Notes: a model not told the origin generated them from the sequence alone. A stretch of DNA of 64,000 nt from RUG708 sp050946535 (GCA_050946535.1 JBMNUZ010000006.1:1-64000); one strand, 5' to 3'; shown: positions 34,544-42,635, counted from the stretch's first letter. Numbers and translations: made by a program.

Positions 34544-36088
34544 TCAGTTTTCCTGCATGGCAGCCTTGTACTGGTCGTATTCATCGAGCACCTGCTTGTC
34601 AGGCTGTCCCGTTATAAGGCTGACGATGATGATCATTGCCAGAGCGAGAAGGAAAGCAGGGAGGAGTTCATATATATCCCAGCCTCCGCCGAGCGGACGA
34701 ATGAGATATTTCCAGATGAATACCATCGAACCGCCTGTGATCATGCCTGCCAGCGCGCCCCATTTGTTCGTTCTGCGCCAGAACAGAGCACAAAGTACGA
34801 CCGGTCCGAATGAAGCGCCGAATCCGGCCCATGCGAACGATACGATCATGAATACCGAGCTGTCCGGATCTCTCGCGATGAACATTCCTATTATCGAGAT
34901 CACTACGAGCGATATTCTCGCTATAGCCATCTCGGCCTTCGGGCTTACATTTATTCTGAACACTTCTTTGATGAGGTTCTGCGACACGCTCGAGGACGCA
35001 GCCAGGAGCTGTGAATCCGAAGTCGACATAGTTGCCGCGAGGATTCCTGCGAGAATCACGCCCGCGAAAAGAGCCGCTCCGAAACCGTGCTGCGATATCA
35101 GATCAGCGAATTTCACGAGAATAGTCTCTGAATCCGAACCTTCGAGTTTCGCAACCTTGCCGGCAGCAGTGGCTGCAGAACCTGCAATTCCGATGAGTAC
35201 AGCGACTGCCATCGAAATGAATACCCATACGGTCGCTATTCTTCTCGAAGTCTTGAGCTTGCTGTCGTCCTTGATAGCCATGAATCTCAGCAGGATGTGC
35301 GGCATTCCGCAGTAGCCGAGGCCCCACGCCATCGTCGAAATAATGTCTATGACTCCGATGGATTCCGCTCCGCCTGTCTCAGCGTTGTGAGTCGCCGTAA
35401 GGCTGAGATATCCCTGAAGCTTGTCGCCGTTGATCAGTACCTGTTCGAAGCCGCCGGCAACGTGAACTCCGTAGAACAACACAGCGAAAATCGAAATCGT
35501 CATGACTATGCTCTGAATGAGGTCTGTCGTACTGGCCGCGAGGAATCCGCCGAGAGCCGTGTAGGCGATTATTACCAGGGCACTGATGATCATGGCCGGC
35601 AGATAATCGACGCCGAATAAGCTGTTGAAGAGCTTTCCGCAGGCTGCGAATCCGGATGCTGTATATGGAATGAAAAATACTATGATTACCAGAGCCGCAA
35701 TGGCTGTGAGCATCCTTCTGTTGTCGCCGAATCTGTTCGAGAAGAACTGCGGCAGCGTTATGGAATTGCCGGAAATCACCGAATAGCGCCTGATTCTCTT
35801 GGCTACGAAGAGCCAGTTCAGGTATGTACCGATACCGAGTCCGAGAATTGTCCAGAAATCGCTGGCGAGACCTGAAAGATAAGCTGCGCCCGGGATTCCC
35901 ATGAGCAGCCAGCTGCTCATATCCGATGCCTCTGCGCTCATCGCTGTTACGAGCGGGCCGAGCTGCCTCCCTCCCAGATAGAAATCATCGGTATTTTTGT
36001 TCCGTTTCGAAAACCATACACCTATAAAGACCATGAGTGCCAGATATACGACTATCGAAATGGTCATGAAAATCTGTGATGATGTCAT
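34544..36088 (-). CDS. putP: Sodium/proline symporter
   Basis: A 514-residue member of the solute:sodium symporter family, about 13 membrane segments. PutP-type markers include the early DDFYLGGRQLGPLVTAMSAEASDMSSWLLMG region (in segments: GGRQLGPLV, AEASDMSSWLL), the SGFAACGKLF loop and the LAATMSTSDSQLLAASSSVSQ region, which carries sodium-site Ser/Thr residues. It takes up proline with Na+ for nutrition or osmoprotection. AAGGAG lies 6 nt before the ATG. Upstream are three GGTTAACC palindromes (36152-36237). No putA proline dehydrogenase is nearby. Confidence 0.9.
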   Translation of the reverse strand: MTSSQIFMTISIVVYLALMVFIGVWFSKRNKNTDDFYLGGRQLGPLVTAMSAEASDMSSWLLMGIPGAAYLSGLASDFWTILGLGIGTYLNWLFVAKRIRRYSVISGNSITLPQFFSNRFGDNRRMLTAIAALVIIVFFIPYTASGFAACGKLFNSLFGVDYLPAMIISALVIIAYTALGGFLAASTTDLIQSIVMTISIFAVLFYGVHVAGGFEQVLINGDKLQGYLSLTATHNAETGGAESIGVIDIISTMAWGLGYCGMPHILLRFMAIKDDSKLKTSRRIATVWVFISMAVAVLIGIAGSAATAAGKVAKLEGSDSETILVKFADLISQHGFGAALFAGVILAGILAATMSTSDSQLLAASSSVSQNLIKEVFRINVSPKAEMAIARISLVVISIIGMFIARDPDSSVFMIVSFAWAGFGASFGPVVLCALFWRRTNKWGALAGMITGGSMVFIWKYLIRPLGGGWDIYELLPAFLLALAMIIIVSLITGQPDKQVLDEYDQYKAAMQEN

Positions 36089-36151
36089 AAAAATCTCCTT
36101 AACAACAATAACTTAAAATGCAGCTGCTTTCACACTTGTGGCAGCGGCTCA

Positions 36152-36237
36152 GGTTAACCGTCTGCCGGTCAGTTTGTCTGGCGCAGGTTAACCGTCTGAT
36201 GACCATCCCTGACTATTCCGCCTGGCCCGGGTTAACC
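36152..36237. promoter_or_regulatory. Three GGTTAACC palindromes upstream of putP
   Basis: GGTTAACC occurs at 36152-36159, 36186-36193 and 36230-36237, each followed by GT; the first two share the longer CAGGTTAACCGTCTG. They lie 64-150 bp upstream of the putP start. Repeated short palindromes at this position are compatible with operator sites, or with decayed short repeats. Confidence 0.45.
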
Positions 36238-36292
36238 GTTTAACTGTACCGTGATAAAGCAACATAGTATAAAAATTATAACATAGGAAATC

Positions 36293-36325
36293 AAAAAAAT
36301 GCAGGACAGAGGTTCCATCCTGCAT
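36293..36325 (-). terminator. Terminator of the class I aminotransferase gene
   Basis: ATGCAGGA/TCCTGCAT arms around an 11-nt loop with a T6 run on the minus strand, about 110 bp after the stop codon. Confidence 0.85.
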
Positions 36326-36432
36326 AATATATTTTACATTTATTTCATGAAAGAGTTAAAAAACTTGTATTTCTTCTGTCTCTCTCTCGTATTTCCGGCT
36401 TTCAGCCTGCCGGCGGCCTGATATTGCGTAAA

Positions 36433-37677
36433 CTATCCGTTTACCTTCTTGATAGCCGCAGCGATCTTTCCCGGAACCATTCTGCACTTTTCTTCGCTGA
36501 TCGCAGAAATCGCGATTCTGATTCCTCCGCCGATAGCTACTCCGAAGATGTTGTCCTTGAACAGTTCCTCGTTAACGGCGTCGTCGTTTGCGCAAGGAAC
36601 GGTTACGAAGAAGCCTCCCTTGAACGGGCATGTCTTCAGGCCTGCGGCAGCAGCCGAATCCCTGAATGCGGCGCATCTCGAAGCGAGCATGTCTTCGTAT
36701 ACTTTTCTTTCGTCGAATACTTTCTTCAGAAGCGTTTCGTCGTTGAAGACCTTGGCGAGCGCAAGCTGTCCTACCCTTACGCAGTTAGACCACGAGCCTC
36801 TGCTTGCGAAAGACGTAACTCTCTTGAACTCTTCGGCTATGGCTTTGTTCTGAGTGATGCAGAGCATGCCGCCCGTACGGAGTCCGTAGAACGTGAATCC
36901 CTTTGATGCTGAGAAACCTGCGACTACGAGGATGTTGTCCGGCATGTTTCCGAACTTCGGAAGGAAGCTTCTCGAAGTCTTCGAATCTCCGGAGAAATCT
37001 ATGTATGCGATGTCGAGGAGCATCGTTATCTTCTTGCCGCCTGCTCCGCATCTCTTGAGGATCGCGACGATCTCATCCCACTCTTCGTCAGAAGGCGTGT
37101 AACCCGTAGGGTTGTGAGCAGGAGCGTTGAAGATGATTACCAGGCTGTCCTGCTTCGCGAGAAGTTCGCGGATCTTTTCTTCAAATCCTTTGAGGTTGAA
37201 ATGTTCGTTTTCGTCGAACATCTCGTAAGTCTCTATCCTGCGTCCGATCTCTGTAGCGATGATGTTGTAAGGGCTCCAGAACCAGTTGGATGTGAGAACC
37301 GCATCGCCGTATTTACTGTAGCATGAAATCGTGTTTCTGATAGTTCCTGTGCCGCCCGGAGTAGCGCACCCCTCGATGTATCCGTCTGGCCTGTAGTCGC
37401 CGAAAGCCGCTCTCGGAAGAATCTCCAGATATTCCGGAACACCGGCTATAGGAGCGTATTCAGCAAACTCAGCAGGTTTCATGTCCTTTAAAACTTCTAC
37501 CATCGAAGAGAGCACGATCAGCTCGCCGTTATCGTCGATCAGAGCCCCGATCGTGGCATTCGTAACGTTTTCTTTTCCGTCGCGCTTTACTGCTTCCTTT
37601 GCAAGTGTGCTGATTCCAAAAATCTTATCCTTGCCGCTTATCACGCGGCCGTTGCCTTCGGCAAAAACATATTCCAT
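36433..37677 (-). CDS. Class I aminotransferase, aspartate/aromatic type
   Basis: A 414-residue fold-type I PLP enzyme. Visible markers are NAPAHNPTGYTPSDEEW (cofactor-binding Asn), LLDIAYIDFSG (Asp pairing with the pyridine nitrogen), SASKGFTFYGLRTGG with the Schiff-base Lys in SASK, and RIAISAISEEK at the C-terminus with the carboxylate-binding Arg. The sequence resembles the aspartate/tyrosine aminotransferase subgroup with an HNPTG motif; the exact amino acid substrate is not certain. GAGAGG lies 8 nt before the ATG. A GC-rich hairpin followed by TTTTCTT lies in the leader (37705-37740). The gene diverges from a Crp/Fnr regulator gene, a plausible controller. Confidence 0.85.
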   Translation of the reverse strand: MEYVFAEGNGRVISGKDKIFGISTLAKEAVKRDGKENVTNATIGALIDDNGELIVLSSMVEVLKDMKPAEFAEYAPIAGVPEYLEILPRAAFGDYRPDGYIEGCATPGGTGTIRNTISCYSKYGDAVLTSNWFWSPYNIIATEIGRRIETYEMFDENEHFNLKGFEEKIRELLAKQDSLVIIFNAPAHNPTGYTPSDEEWDEIVAILKRCGAGGKKITMLLDIAYIDFSGDSKTSRSFLPKFGNMPDNILVVAGFSASKGFTFYGLRTGGMLCITQNKAIAEEFKRVTSFASRGSWSNCVRVGQLALAKVFNDETLLKKVFDERKVYEDMLASRCAAFRDSAAAAGLKTCPFKGGFFVTVPCANDDAVNEELFKDNIFGVAIGGGIRIAISAISEEKCRMVPGKIAAAIKKVNG

Positions 37678-37704
37678 ACACTTTACCTCTCGATCTTGTC
37701 ACTT

Positions 37705-37740
37705 AAGAAAACGGCGGCCGTCGGAGTACCGTAGCCGCCA
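37705..37740 (-). promoter_or_regulatory. Possible attenuator hairpin in aminotransferase leader
   Basis: On the minus strand GGCGGC...CGG, TACT loop, CCG...GCCGCC is followed directly by GTTTTCTT, ending ~28 nt before the start codon. The form is that of a short intrinsic terminator inside the 5' leader. No known riboswitch class is recognised. Confidence 0.4.
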
Positions 37741-38076
37741 TCAGCCTTCGTTTTACCTTGACTTTGTGCAAGCATATCACAATTATACTCATAATTCAAT
37801 AATCATACGCTATGTGTATGGTATTTGTGCATGACGAATATTATATTTATCTGCAATTAATATAGTTTTTGCACGCAATGAATATGATATTCGTGCCGTC
37901 CGGCATATCCGGCTCGCATTATCCTTAATTGACTTCAGTTTTTCATTACGTAGGCTTATTATTTATAACTCTAATATCACTAATTATAATTACAGATCGC
38001 AATTAATAAAATTTGATAAAATATATATACAAATGTTTTTCTTAATTACCAGAAAATGTTATGGAAATAATTTATA

Positions 38077-38125
38077 TTGATATGTCAATATTCTATCATT
38101 AACGCATTATATATATTGATATATC
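38077..38125. promoter_or_regulatory. Repeated TTGATAT motifs, candidate operator
   Basis: TTGATATGTCAA at 38077-38088 is a perfect TTGA/TCAA dyad, and TTGATATATC at 38116-38125 repeats its left part 39 bp on. Both lie just upstream of the regulator promoter. Spacing differs from the classic FNR site (TTGATnnnnATCAA), so any Crp/Fnr link is tentative. Confidence 0.35.
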
Positions 38126-38157
38126 GTGAATTATATTATAGCAATTTTCCATTTTTC

Positions 38158-38185
38158 TTTACAATTCATCCCATTATGATATAAT
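38158..38185 (+). promoter_or_regulatory. Sigma-A promoter of the Crp/Fnr gene
   Basis: TTTACA (38158-38163), 16-bp spacer, TATAAT (38180-38185) with an extended TGA just before it. It lies 41 bp before the chosen start codon. Confidence 0.75.
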
Positions 38186-38226
38186 CAAATTATCTAATTT
38201 ATCGAGTTTTGGAGATTCAAATTTCT

Positions 38227-38826
38227 ATGGATAAAGAAAAATTTCTGCAGCAGGCTCTCAATATACAGGACGAAGAATTGCTTACAAAGTTTGCCGCCGC
38301 TTCAAAAGTTATCCATTTCAAGAAGGACAGCCTTCTGATCAAGGCGGGCGACAGTCAGGAATATGCCGACATACTCGTTTCAGGCATATTAAGAGGTTTC
38401 TTCATCGATTTTCAGGGCAAAGATATAACAGACAGCTTCTTTTACCAGAGAGGCGATATAGTTATGGGATGCCACGGTTTCAACAATCCGGCGCTTATCA
38501 GCATAGAAGCGCTTACCGAAGGCGACGTGGTCCGCATCCCGGTGCCGGATATTTCCAGGCTTCTGGACGAATATCACGAGCTTTCCATCATCTATTCGAA
38601 AATCCTCATGAGGGCTCTCGACAAGCAGTGGAAAATAAAAAACGCAGTCTATCAGTATTCTGCAATAGACCGCTACAAGTGGTTCATACGTTCTTACCCT
38701 GAGCTGCTTCACACGGTGCCTAACAAGTACATTGCATCGTTTCTGAACATCACACCTGTGACGCTGAGCCGCATCAAAGCAAAACTCAAAGCAAGTTCTG
38801 AACAAATTCAAAAGCCGCTTATGTAA
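38227..38826 (+). CDS. Crp/Fnr-family transcriptional regulator
   Basis: A 199-residue regulator with an N-terminal cyclic-nucleotide-binding-like beta barrel (about residues 20-120) and a C-terminal winged helix (KYIASFLNITPVTLSRIKAK near residues 163-182). It lacks the cysteine cluster expected of an oxygen-sensing Fnr, so the effector is unknown. I start it at ATG 38227, preceded by TTTTGGAGA at about 12 nt; an in-frame TTG at 38209 is less likely because it overlaps that site. It is transcribed from its own promoter and ended by a terminator that overlaps the stop codon. It may regulate the divergent aminotransferase or itself. Confidence 0.86.
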   Translation: MDKEKFLQQALNIQDEELLTKFAAASKVIHFKKDSLLIKAGDSQEYADILVSGILRGFFIDFQGKDITDSFFYQRGDIVMGCHGFNNPALISIEALTEGDVVRIPVPDISRLLDEYHELSIIYSKILMRALDKQWKIKNAVYQYSAIDRYKWFIRSYPELLHTVPNKYIASFLNITPVTLSRIKAKLKASSEQIQKPLM

Positions 38827-38838
38827 GCGGCTTTTTGT
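38812..38838 (+). terminator. Terminator of the Crp/Fnr gene
   Basis: AAGCCGCTT/AAGCGGCTT stem with ATGT loop and TTTTTG tail. The left arm is the last codons of the gene and the stop codon lies in the loop and right arm, a compact arrangement. Confidence 0.92.
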
Positions 38839-38905
38839 ATTTTTTGTTATTAAATTATTTTCCTGAATTATGGACGAGCTCAATTGCTGACGAGCTCTGA
38901 AAAAG

Positions 38906-39691
38906 CTACATCTTTCTCAGTCTTTCCGCTCTCTTTGGATCCTTGATGCCCGCGGCTTCCATAGGTTTTTCTATGCCCTCGGCCGCTATTTTGGCGTCCT
39001 TCTCCTCTTCGAGTTCGTCTATCTCCGATTTGAATTTTACTCCGCGCTGAGCAGGTACATCTTTCGTCGCTTTTACGCTCTGACCGTCTGCCGTAATTCC
39101 TCTGCCGAGAACATCTTCGCCGACATCTACATGAGCGAAATGACGTTCTCTCGTGTCATAATCGTCGACATCGATGTTTTCCTTGGAGTAGTCTGTAAGA
39201 CCGCCCTTCTTTGTCTGCATGGACTGCTGCATCTCTTTGGCCTTCTCCCACGGGAGCACGTCTCCGTCCTCCTTGAGGAATTCGAGAAGATCAGGAATGC
39301 CTTCGCCGCTGTAAGCACTTATGTAGAAAATCTTGCGGCAGCCGGCAAGCCTCAGCCACCTCGCGGCTTGTCTCGGATTAGCGCAGCGGTGGTCTATCTT
39401 GGTCACTATACCGATTACCGGACGCGTGCTTACCGCTGTGCAGCACGGCGGATAAAGAGAATACGGCTCTATCGCACTTATCAGAAGGCCTACGACGTCT
39501 GCCTCGCATGAATAGATGGCCAGCGCTTTTGAGAGCCTTGAACATTCGGTGTATTCACCCGGAGTGTCTATAATGACATCGAATGTATTGACATACTGCG
39601 TTTTATGGTATGTTATGGTCTCACCCCTCATGGCCTGTGTCAGCGACGTCTTACCGCACTCACTGCGTCCCATGAATAAGATTTTACGCAT
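38906..39691 (-). CDS. eutP: EutP/PduV-type GTPase with C-terminal extension
   Basis: A 261-residue protein whose first ~145 residues are a small Ras-like GTPase of the EutP/PduV family: P-loop GRSECGKTSL (8-17), DTPGE (42-46), TKID (97-100) and SAYSGEG (125-131). EutP-family proteins accompany ethanolamine or propanediol microcompartments; an acetate kinase activity has been reported for EutP. The family normally stops near residue 150. Here about 110 extra residues follow, polar and highly charged (KSEIDELEEEKDAKIAAEG), ending in a basic stretch DPKRAERLRKM. The tail has no domain I recognise. It starts 7 bp after eutS, with AGAGG upstream of the ATG. No other eut gene is nearby. Confidence 0.85.
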   Translation of the reverse strand: MRKILFMGRSECGKTSLTQAMRGETITYHKTQYVNTFDVIIDTPGEYTECSRLSKALAIYSCEADVVGLLISAIEPYSLYPPCCTAVSTRPVIGIVTKIDHRCANPRQAARWLRLAGCRKIFYISAYSGEGIPDLLEFLKEDGDVLPWEKAKEMQQSMQTKKGGLTDYSKENIDVDDYDTRERHFAHVDVGEDVLGRGITADGQSVKATKDVPAQRGVKFKSEIDELEEEKDAKIAAEGIEKPMEAAGIKDPKRAERLRKM

Positions 39692-39698
39692 TAAATAT

Positions 39699-40082
39699 CT
39701 ACCTCTTCGTTATCTTGCAGCACGCAAATCCAAGCTCAGTCTTGAAATAGTCGACAACCTCCTGTACGGCGTTTTCGACTTCGGACATTGCTCCGGTAAT
39801 AATAAGCGTGCCTGCAAAACGGTCTACGAAGCCAAGATAAATGTCTCCTGCCTTTGTGCAGATATCTGCTGCGATTACGGCTGTTTCAGACGGACACAGT
39901 GTCATGATACCTATGGCTGAGCCGTCATAGTCGATATCAGGATTGAGTCCAAGTTTCTGATATATGATAGGTTGCGGACTACCTATAATATGAGCTAGGG
40001 ATATCTGATTGCCCGGTACTGTTTCCTGAATAATACGCAGCCTGCCCGAGTCGTCATGAGGCAGCAAATCTTTAATATCCAT
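39699..40082 (-). CDS. eutS: EutS-type microcompartment shell protein
   Basis: A 127-residue single BMC-domain protein of the EutS/PduU type, circularly permuted hexamer-forming shell proteins of bacterial microcompartments. The match to EutS is strong: IQETVPGNQISLAHIIGSP, IYQKLGL, AIGIMTLCPSETAVIAADI, GFVDRFAGTLIITG and a C-terminal CCKITKR. It is followed 7 bp later by eutP, an order also seen at the start of many eut operons, but the downstream enzymes (eutA, B, C, E) and the other shell genes are absent. GGGAGG sits 13 nt before the ATG, a long spacing. A hairpin with TTTTC lies in the leader. Confidence 0.92.
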   Translation of the reverse strand: MDIKDLLPHDDSGRLRIIQETVPGNQISLAHIIGSPQPIIYQKLGLNPDIDYDGSAIGIMTLCPSETAVIAADICTKAGDIYLGFVDRFAGTLIITGAMSEVENAVQEVVDYFKTELGFACCKITKR

Positions 40083-40112
40083 TACCCGCGGATGTCCTCC
40101 CTTCCTTAACTG

Positions 40113-40145
40113 ACAGAAAATGCGGACTGCATAAGCACCCGCAAA
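40113..40145 (-). promoter_or_regulatory. Terminator-like hairpin in the eutS leader
   Basis: On the minus strand TGCGGGTGC, TTAT loop, GCA...CCGCA followed by TTTTCTG, about 40 nt before the eutS start. It could be a control terminator. ANTAR antitermination is the known mode for several Firmicute eut operons, but I cannot confirm the paired hexanucleotide loops here. Confidence 0.35.
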
Positions 40146-40169
40146 GATAAAATCTGATTACACAAAATA

Positions 40170-40199
40170 TAAAAATCTGCAGCGCCGGAGCCATCCGGC
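40170..40199 (-). terminator. Possible terminator of the ECF S-component gene
   Basis: GCCGGA/TCCGGC stem with a GCCA loop. On the minus strand the T-run (ATTTTTA) comes 7 nt after the stem; on the plus strand TTTTT follows directly but no plus-strand gene is present. Confidence 0.4.
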
Positions 40200-40271
40200 T
40201 TTTTGTGCGCCGCAACATATCTTACATATATTTTATTAACATTATCAATGAAAGTCAAACTATAAATATGA

Positions 40272-40817
40272 CTAATGCTCGCGCGAGGTTCCTCCGTTGA
40301 GGCCGCCGATGTGATATACCATGCGTTTCCCCAGTGCTGTCTTTGAAACGGCTGCAGTCGCAATGCCTCCGACGACTATTCCGAGTATTCCCTGTACGAT
40401 CATGCCCGACGCTTCGGCTATCGACCCGCCGATTCCTCCTTCGAGGAAGTAAGCGGCTCCCGAGTAAATAACTGTTTCGACGAGGAAGCCTACGATCATC
40501 GAGAAGAGCCACCAGATTCTTCCTCTGCCCCTGTCGAGGAGAACGCAGATGACTAAGACCATAACCACTTTGGCGATGAGCGAAAACGGAGCCCACATCG
40601 TGTAGCCCAGGATTATATCGGAGAGCATCGCGCCTATACCGGCCGCCGCGGCTCCGATCTTTTTGCCCAGCATCATGAGAGCCAGAACCACCATCGCGTC
40701 TCCGAGGTGCGTGTACCCGCCGACACCGTTAGGAATGCTGATGCAGGTCACCGCAAAAATAACAGCGGCCATGACGCCGCCCAGAACGATATTCACTGTT
40801 TTGTCCGATCTATTCAT
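40272..40817 (-). CDS. ECF transporter substrate-binding S component
   Basis: A 181-residue very hydrophobic protein with about five to six membrane segments, of the energy-coupling factor S-component type (Pfam ECF-ribofla_trS group). It would bind a vitamin or other micronutrient and be driven by a shared EcfA-EcfA'-EcfT module encoded elsewhere. The N-terminal NIVLGGVMAAVIFAVTCISIP contains the Ala/small-residue pattern used to contact EcfT, and GGYTHLGDAMVVLALMMLGKK is typical of this group. The substrate is not determined; no vitamin riboswitch is visible upstream. GGGAGG lies 5 nt before the ATG. Confidence 0.82.
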   Translation of the reverse strand: MNRSDKTVNIVLGGVMAAVIFAVTCISIPNGVGGYTHLGDAMVVLALMMLGKKIGAAAAGIGAMLSDIILGYTMWAPFSLIAKVVMVLVICVLLDRGRGRIWWLFSMIVGFLVETVIYSGAAYFLEGGIGGSIAEASGMIVQGILGIVVGGIATAAVSKTALGKRMVYHIGGLNGGTSREH

Positions 40818-40912
40818 GTCACCCTCCCGGTTTCGTTTTGACTAAACGTATTATACATCGCGGCCGGTCTGCTTTTCAACAGATCAGGCGTTTCCGGCAC
40901 CGGCCCGCAAAC

Positions 40913-40955
40913 GGAAAAGAACCCGCCGCAAATTTATTGTCTGTGCGGCGGGTTC
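40913..40955 (-). terminator. Terminator of alaA
   Basis: Perfect 12-bp stem GAACCCGCCGCA/TGCGGCGGGTTC with a 13-nt loop, and TTTTCC on the minus strand. Confidence 0.88.
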
Positions 40956-41053
40956 CGTTGCATTTCAAATATTTATTTGTATTTATTGCTGTCTGCTGCG
41001 CGGCAGTTTCCCGCTGTCCACGCGCTGTCCCCAGATCGTCTCCCTGAAGGAAT

Positions 41054-42271
41054 TTATTTCTGGTGATAATCAGCCAGGAATTCTCCGAGACCCTTCATGC
41101 CGGCTTTGATCGTGTCGACGTCAGGCAGCATTACGATTCTGAAGTGGTCAGGCTCAGGCCAGTTGAAGCCGGTGCCGCTCGTGATCAGCACGTGCTTCTG
41201 CTCGAGCAGATCGATTGCGAACTGCGTATCGTCGTGAATGTTGAACTTCTTGACGTCGAGCTTAGGGAAGCAGTAGAAAGCTCCGTGAGGCTTTACTACG
41301 GAAATTCCCGGGATTTCGTTGAGCGCGTTGATGCAGGCTTCTCTCTGTTCGTAGATTCTGCCGCCCGGCTGGAGCATCGCTTCGAGCTCGCTCTTGTCCT
41401 CGAGGCACATCTTTACGACCGACTGAGCCGGTACGTTTGAGCAGAGTCTCATTGAAGCGAGCAACGTAAGGCCTGCGATATAGTCCTGTACTCTCGATCT
41501 GTCGCCGCAGAGAATCATCCAGCCGATTCTGAATCCGCACATCATGTGTGACTTCGACAGTCCGCCGAATGTGATCGTGAACACGTCAGGAGCGAATGTA
41601 GCGAGCGAGTGATGCTCGTAACCGTCCATGAGGATTCTGTCGTAAATCTCGTCTGAAAACAGGATCAGCTCGTGCTCGCGTGCGAGATCTGCGATCTGCT
41701 GGAGGACTTCGTCAGGATAAACCGCGCCGGTAGGGTTGTTAGGGTTGATGACGACGATGCCCTTTGTGTGTGAATTTATCTTCTTCTTCATATCCTCGAT
41801 GTCAGGCATCCAGTTGGACTTCTCGTCGCAGAGATAGTGAACAGGAGTGCCGCCGCCGAGCGTTACAGAACCCGTCCAGAGAGGATAGTCAGGAGCAGGA
41901 ACGAGGATTTCGTCGCCAGGATTGAGCAGCGCATTGAGCGACATCGTGATCAGTTCGCTTGCGCCGTTGCCTGTGAAGATCTCTTCTGTATTGATATTAG
42001 GAAGACCCTTCTTGAGGCCGTATTCATATATAGCCTGGCGAGTCTCAGGAAGTCCCTTCGAATGTGAATATCCTTCGTTGTCCTCGAGATGAGCCTTCAT
42101 TTCGTCGACTACCTTCTGAGGCGCTCTGAATCCGAACGGAGCAGGATTTCCTATGTTCAGCTTGAGGACGTCGATGCCCTGTTCGGTCATCTCGTTTGCC
42201 TTTACGGCAACAGGCCCTCTGATTTCGTATTTTACGTTATTAAGCTTCTGAGACTTTTCGAAAATTCTCAT
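41054..42271 (-). CDS. alaA: AlaA-like glutamate-pyruvate aminotransferase
   Basis: A 405-residue class I PLP aminotransferase most like AlaA/YfbQ, which makes alanine from pyruvate with glutamate as donor. Markers: LNIGNPAPFGFRAP and EGYSHSKGLPETRQAI at the N-terminus, INPNNPTGAVYP, FSDEIYDRILMDGYEH, the Schiff-base Lys in GGLSKSHMMCGFRIGW, and FRIVMLPDVD at the end. The first residues (MRIFEKSQKLNNVKYEIRGP) are characteristic of the AlaA subgroup. Alanine supply for peptidoglycan is a likely role. GAGG lies 6 nt before the ATG. It diverges from trkA. Confidence 0.9.
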   Translation of the reverse strand: MRIFEKSQKLNNVKYEIRGPVAVKANEMTEQGIDVLKLNIGNPAPFGFRAPQKVVDEMKAHLEDNEGYSHSKGLPETRQAIYEYGLKKGLPNINTEEIFTGNGASELITMSLNALLNPGDEILVPAPDYPLWTGSVTLGGGTPVHYLCDEKSNWMPDIEDMKKKINSHTKGIVVINPNNPTGAVYPDEVLQQIADLAREHELILFSDEIYDRILMDGYEHHSLATFAPDVFTITFGGLSKSHMMCGFRIGWMILCGDRSRVQDYIAGLTLLASMRLCSNVPAQSVVKMCLEDKSELEAMLQPGGRIYEQREACINALNEIPGISVVKPHGAFYCFPKLDVKKFNIHDDTQFAIDLLEQKHVLITSGTGFNWPEPDHFRIVMLPDVDTIKAGMKGLGEFLADYHQK

Positions 42272-42635
42272 ATAATACCTCTTTCATACAGTTTACTGCA
42301 GCATATTACATATAAAAATATACAGATTTTCGTATATGAAAAAATAATATTACTACGAGCTTAAGATATCAAGAGATTCGGCGTTTTTTGATAAATATTT
42401 TGCACATTAATACAATATTCCGATAAATTTCGGACTCATATACCCGTAAAGTACATAATCTGGCGCTGTAAAAGTCTGCTCTCATTTCCGCGCTGCCGTG
42501 CCTCATTGCTCTTTTGTTAACATTATTTGTCTTGTAAATCGTAAAAAAAAAGCGTATCATATCTTAAGCATTATAAGATGTAATTCAAACTTGTAATTTA
42601 AACTGACATACATTATTTACTATTAGGAGATATAA
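42272..42635. other. Divergent region between alaA and trkA
   Basis: AT-rich 0.36 kb without genes. A candidate trkA promoter is TTGTAA (42532-42537), 17-bp spacer, TATCAT (42555-42560). I looked for a c-di-AMP (ydaO-type) riboswitch, common ahead of potassium transporters, and see none. Confidence 0.45.
42532..42560 (+). promoter_or_regulatory. Candidate trkA-trkH promoter
   Basis: TTGTAA-N17-TATCAT, giving a leader of about 70 nt before the trkA ATG. Moderate match to sigma-A consensus. Confidence 0.4.

Larger units (their letters stand above)
36089..36432. other. Intergenic region upstream of putP
   Basis: Gene-free 0.34 kb. From right to left: the terminator of the aminotransferase gene (36293-36325), an AT-rich section likely to hold the putP promoter, and three GGTTAACC palindromes. 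Confidence 0.5.
37678..38226. other. AT-rich divergent control region
   Basis: 0.55 kb between the aminotransferase (leftward) and the Crp/Fnr regulator (rightward), with no ORF. It contains a leader hairpin for the aminotransferase (37705-37740), a likely TATAAT for the same gene near 37782-37787 (minus strand), two ATTGATAT-type motifs (38076, 38115) and a good promoter for the regulator (38158-38185). Confidence 0.6.

Noticed and set aside
38906..39691. Era/Der-type ribosome-assembly GTPase
   Set aside because: The GTPase lacks a KH domain, the sequence around the switch regions fits EutP, and it sits 7 bp after eutS.
42272..42635. c-di-AMP (ydaO-type) riboswitch before trkA
   Set aside because: The region is AT-rich and lacks the conserved GC-rich helices and GGG/CCGAAU-like segments of that class.
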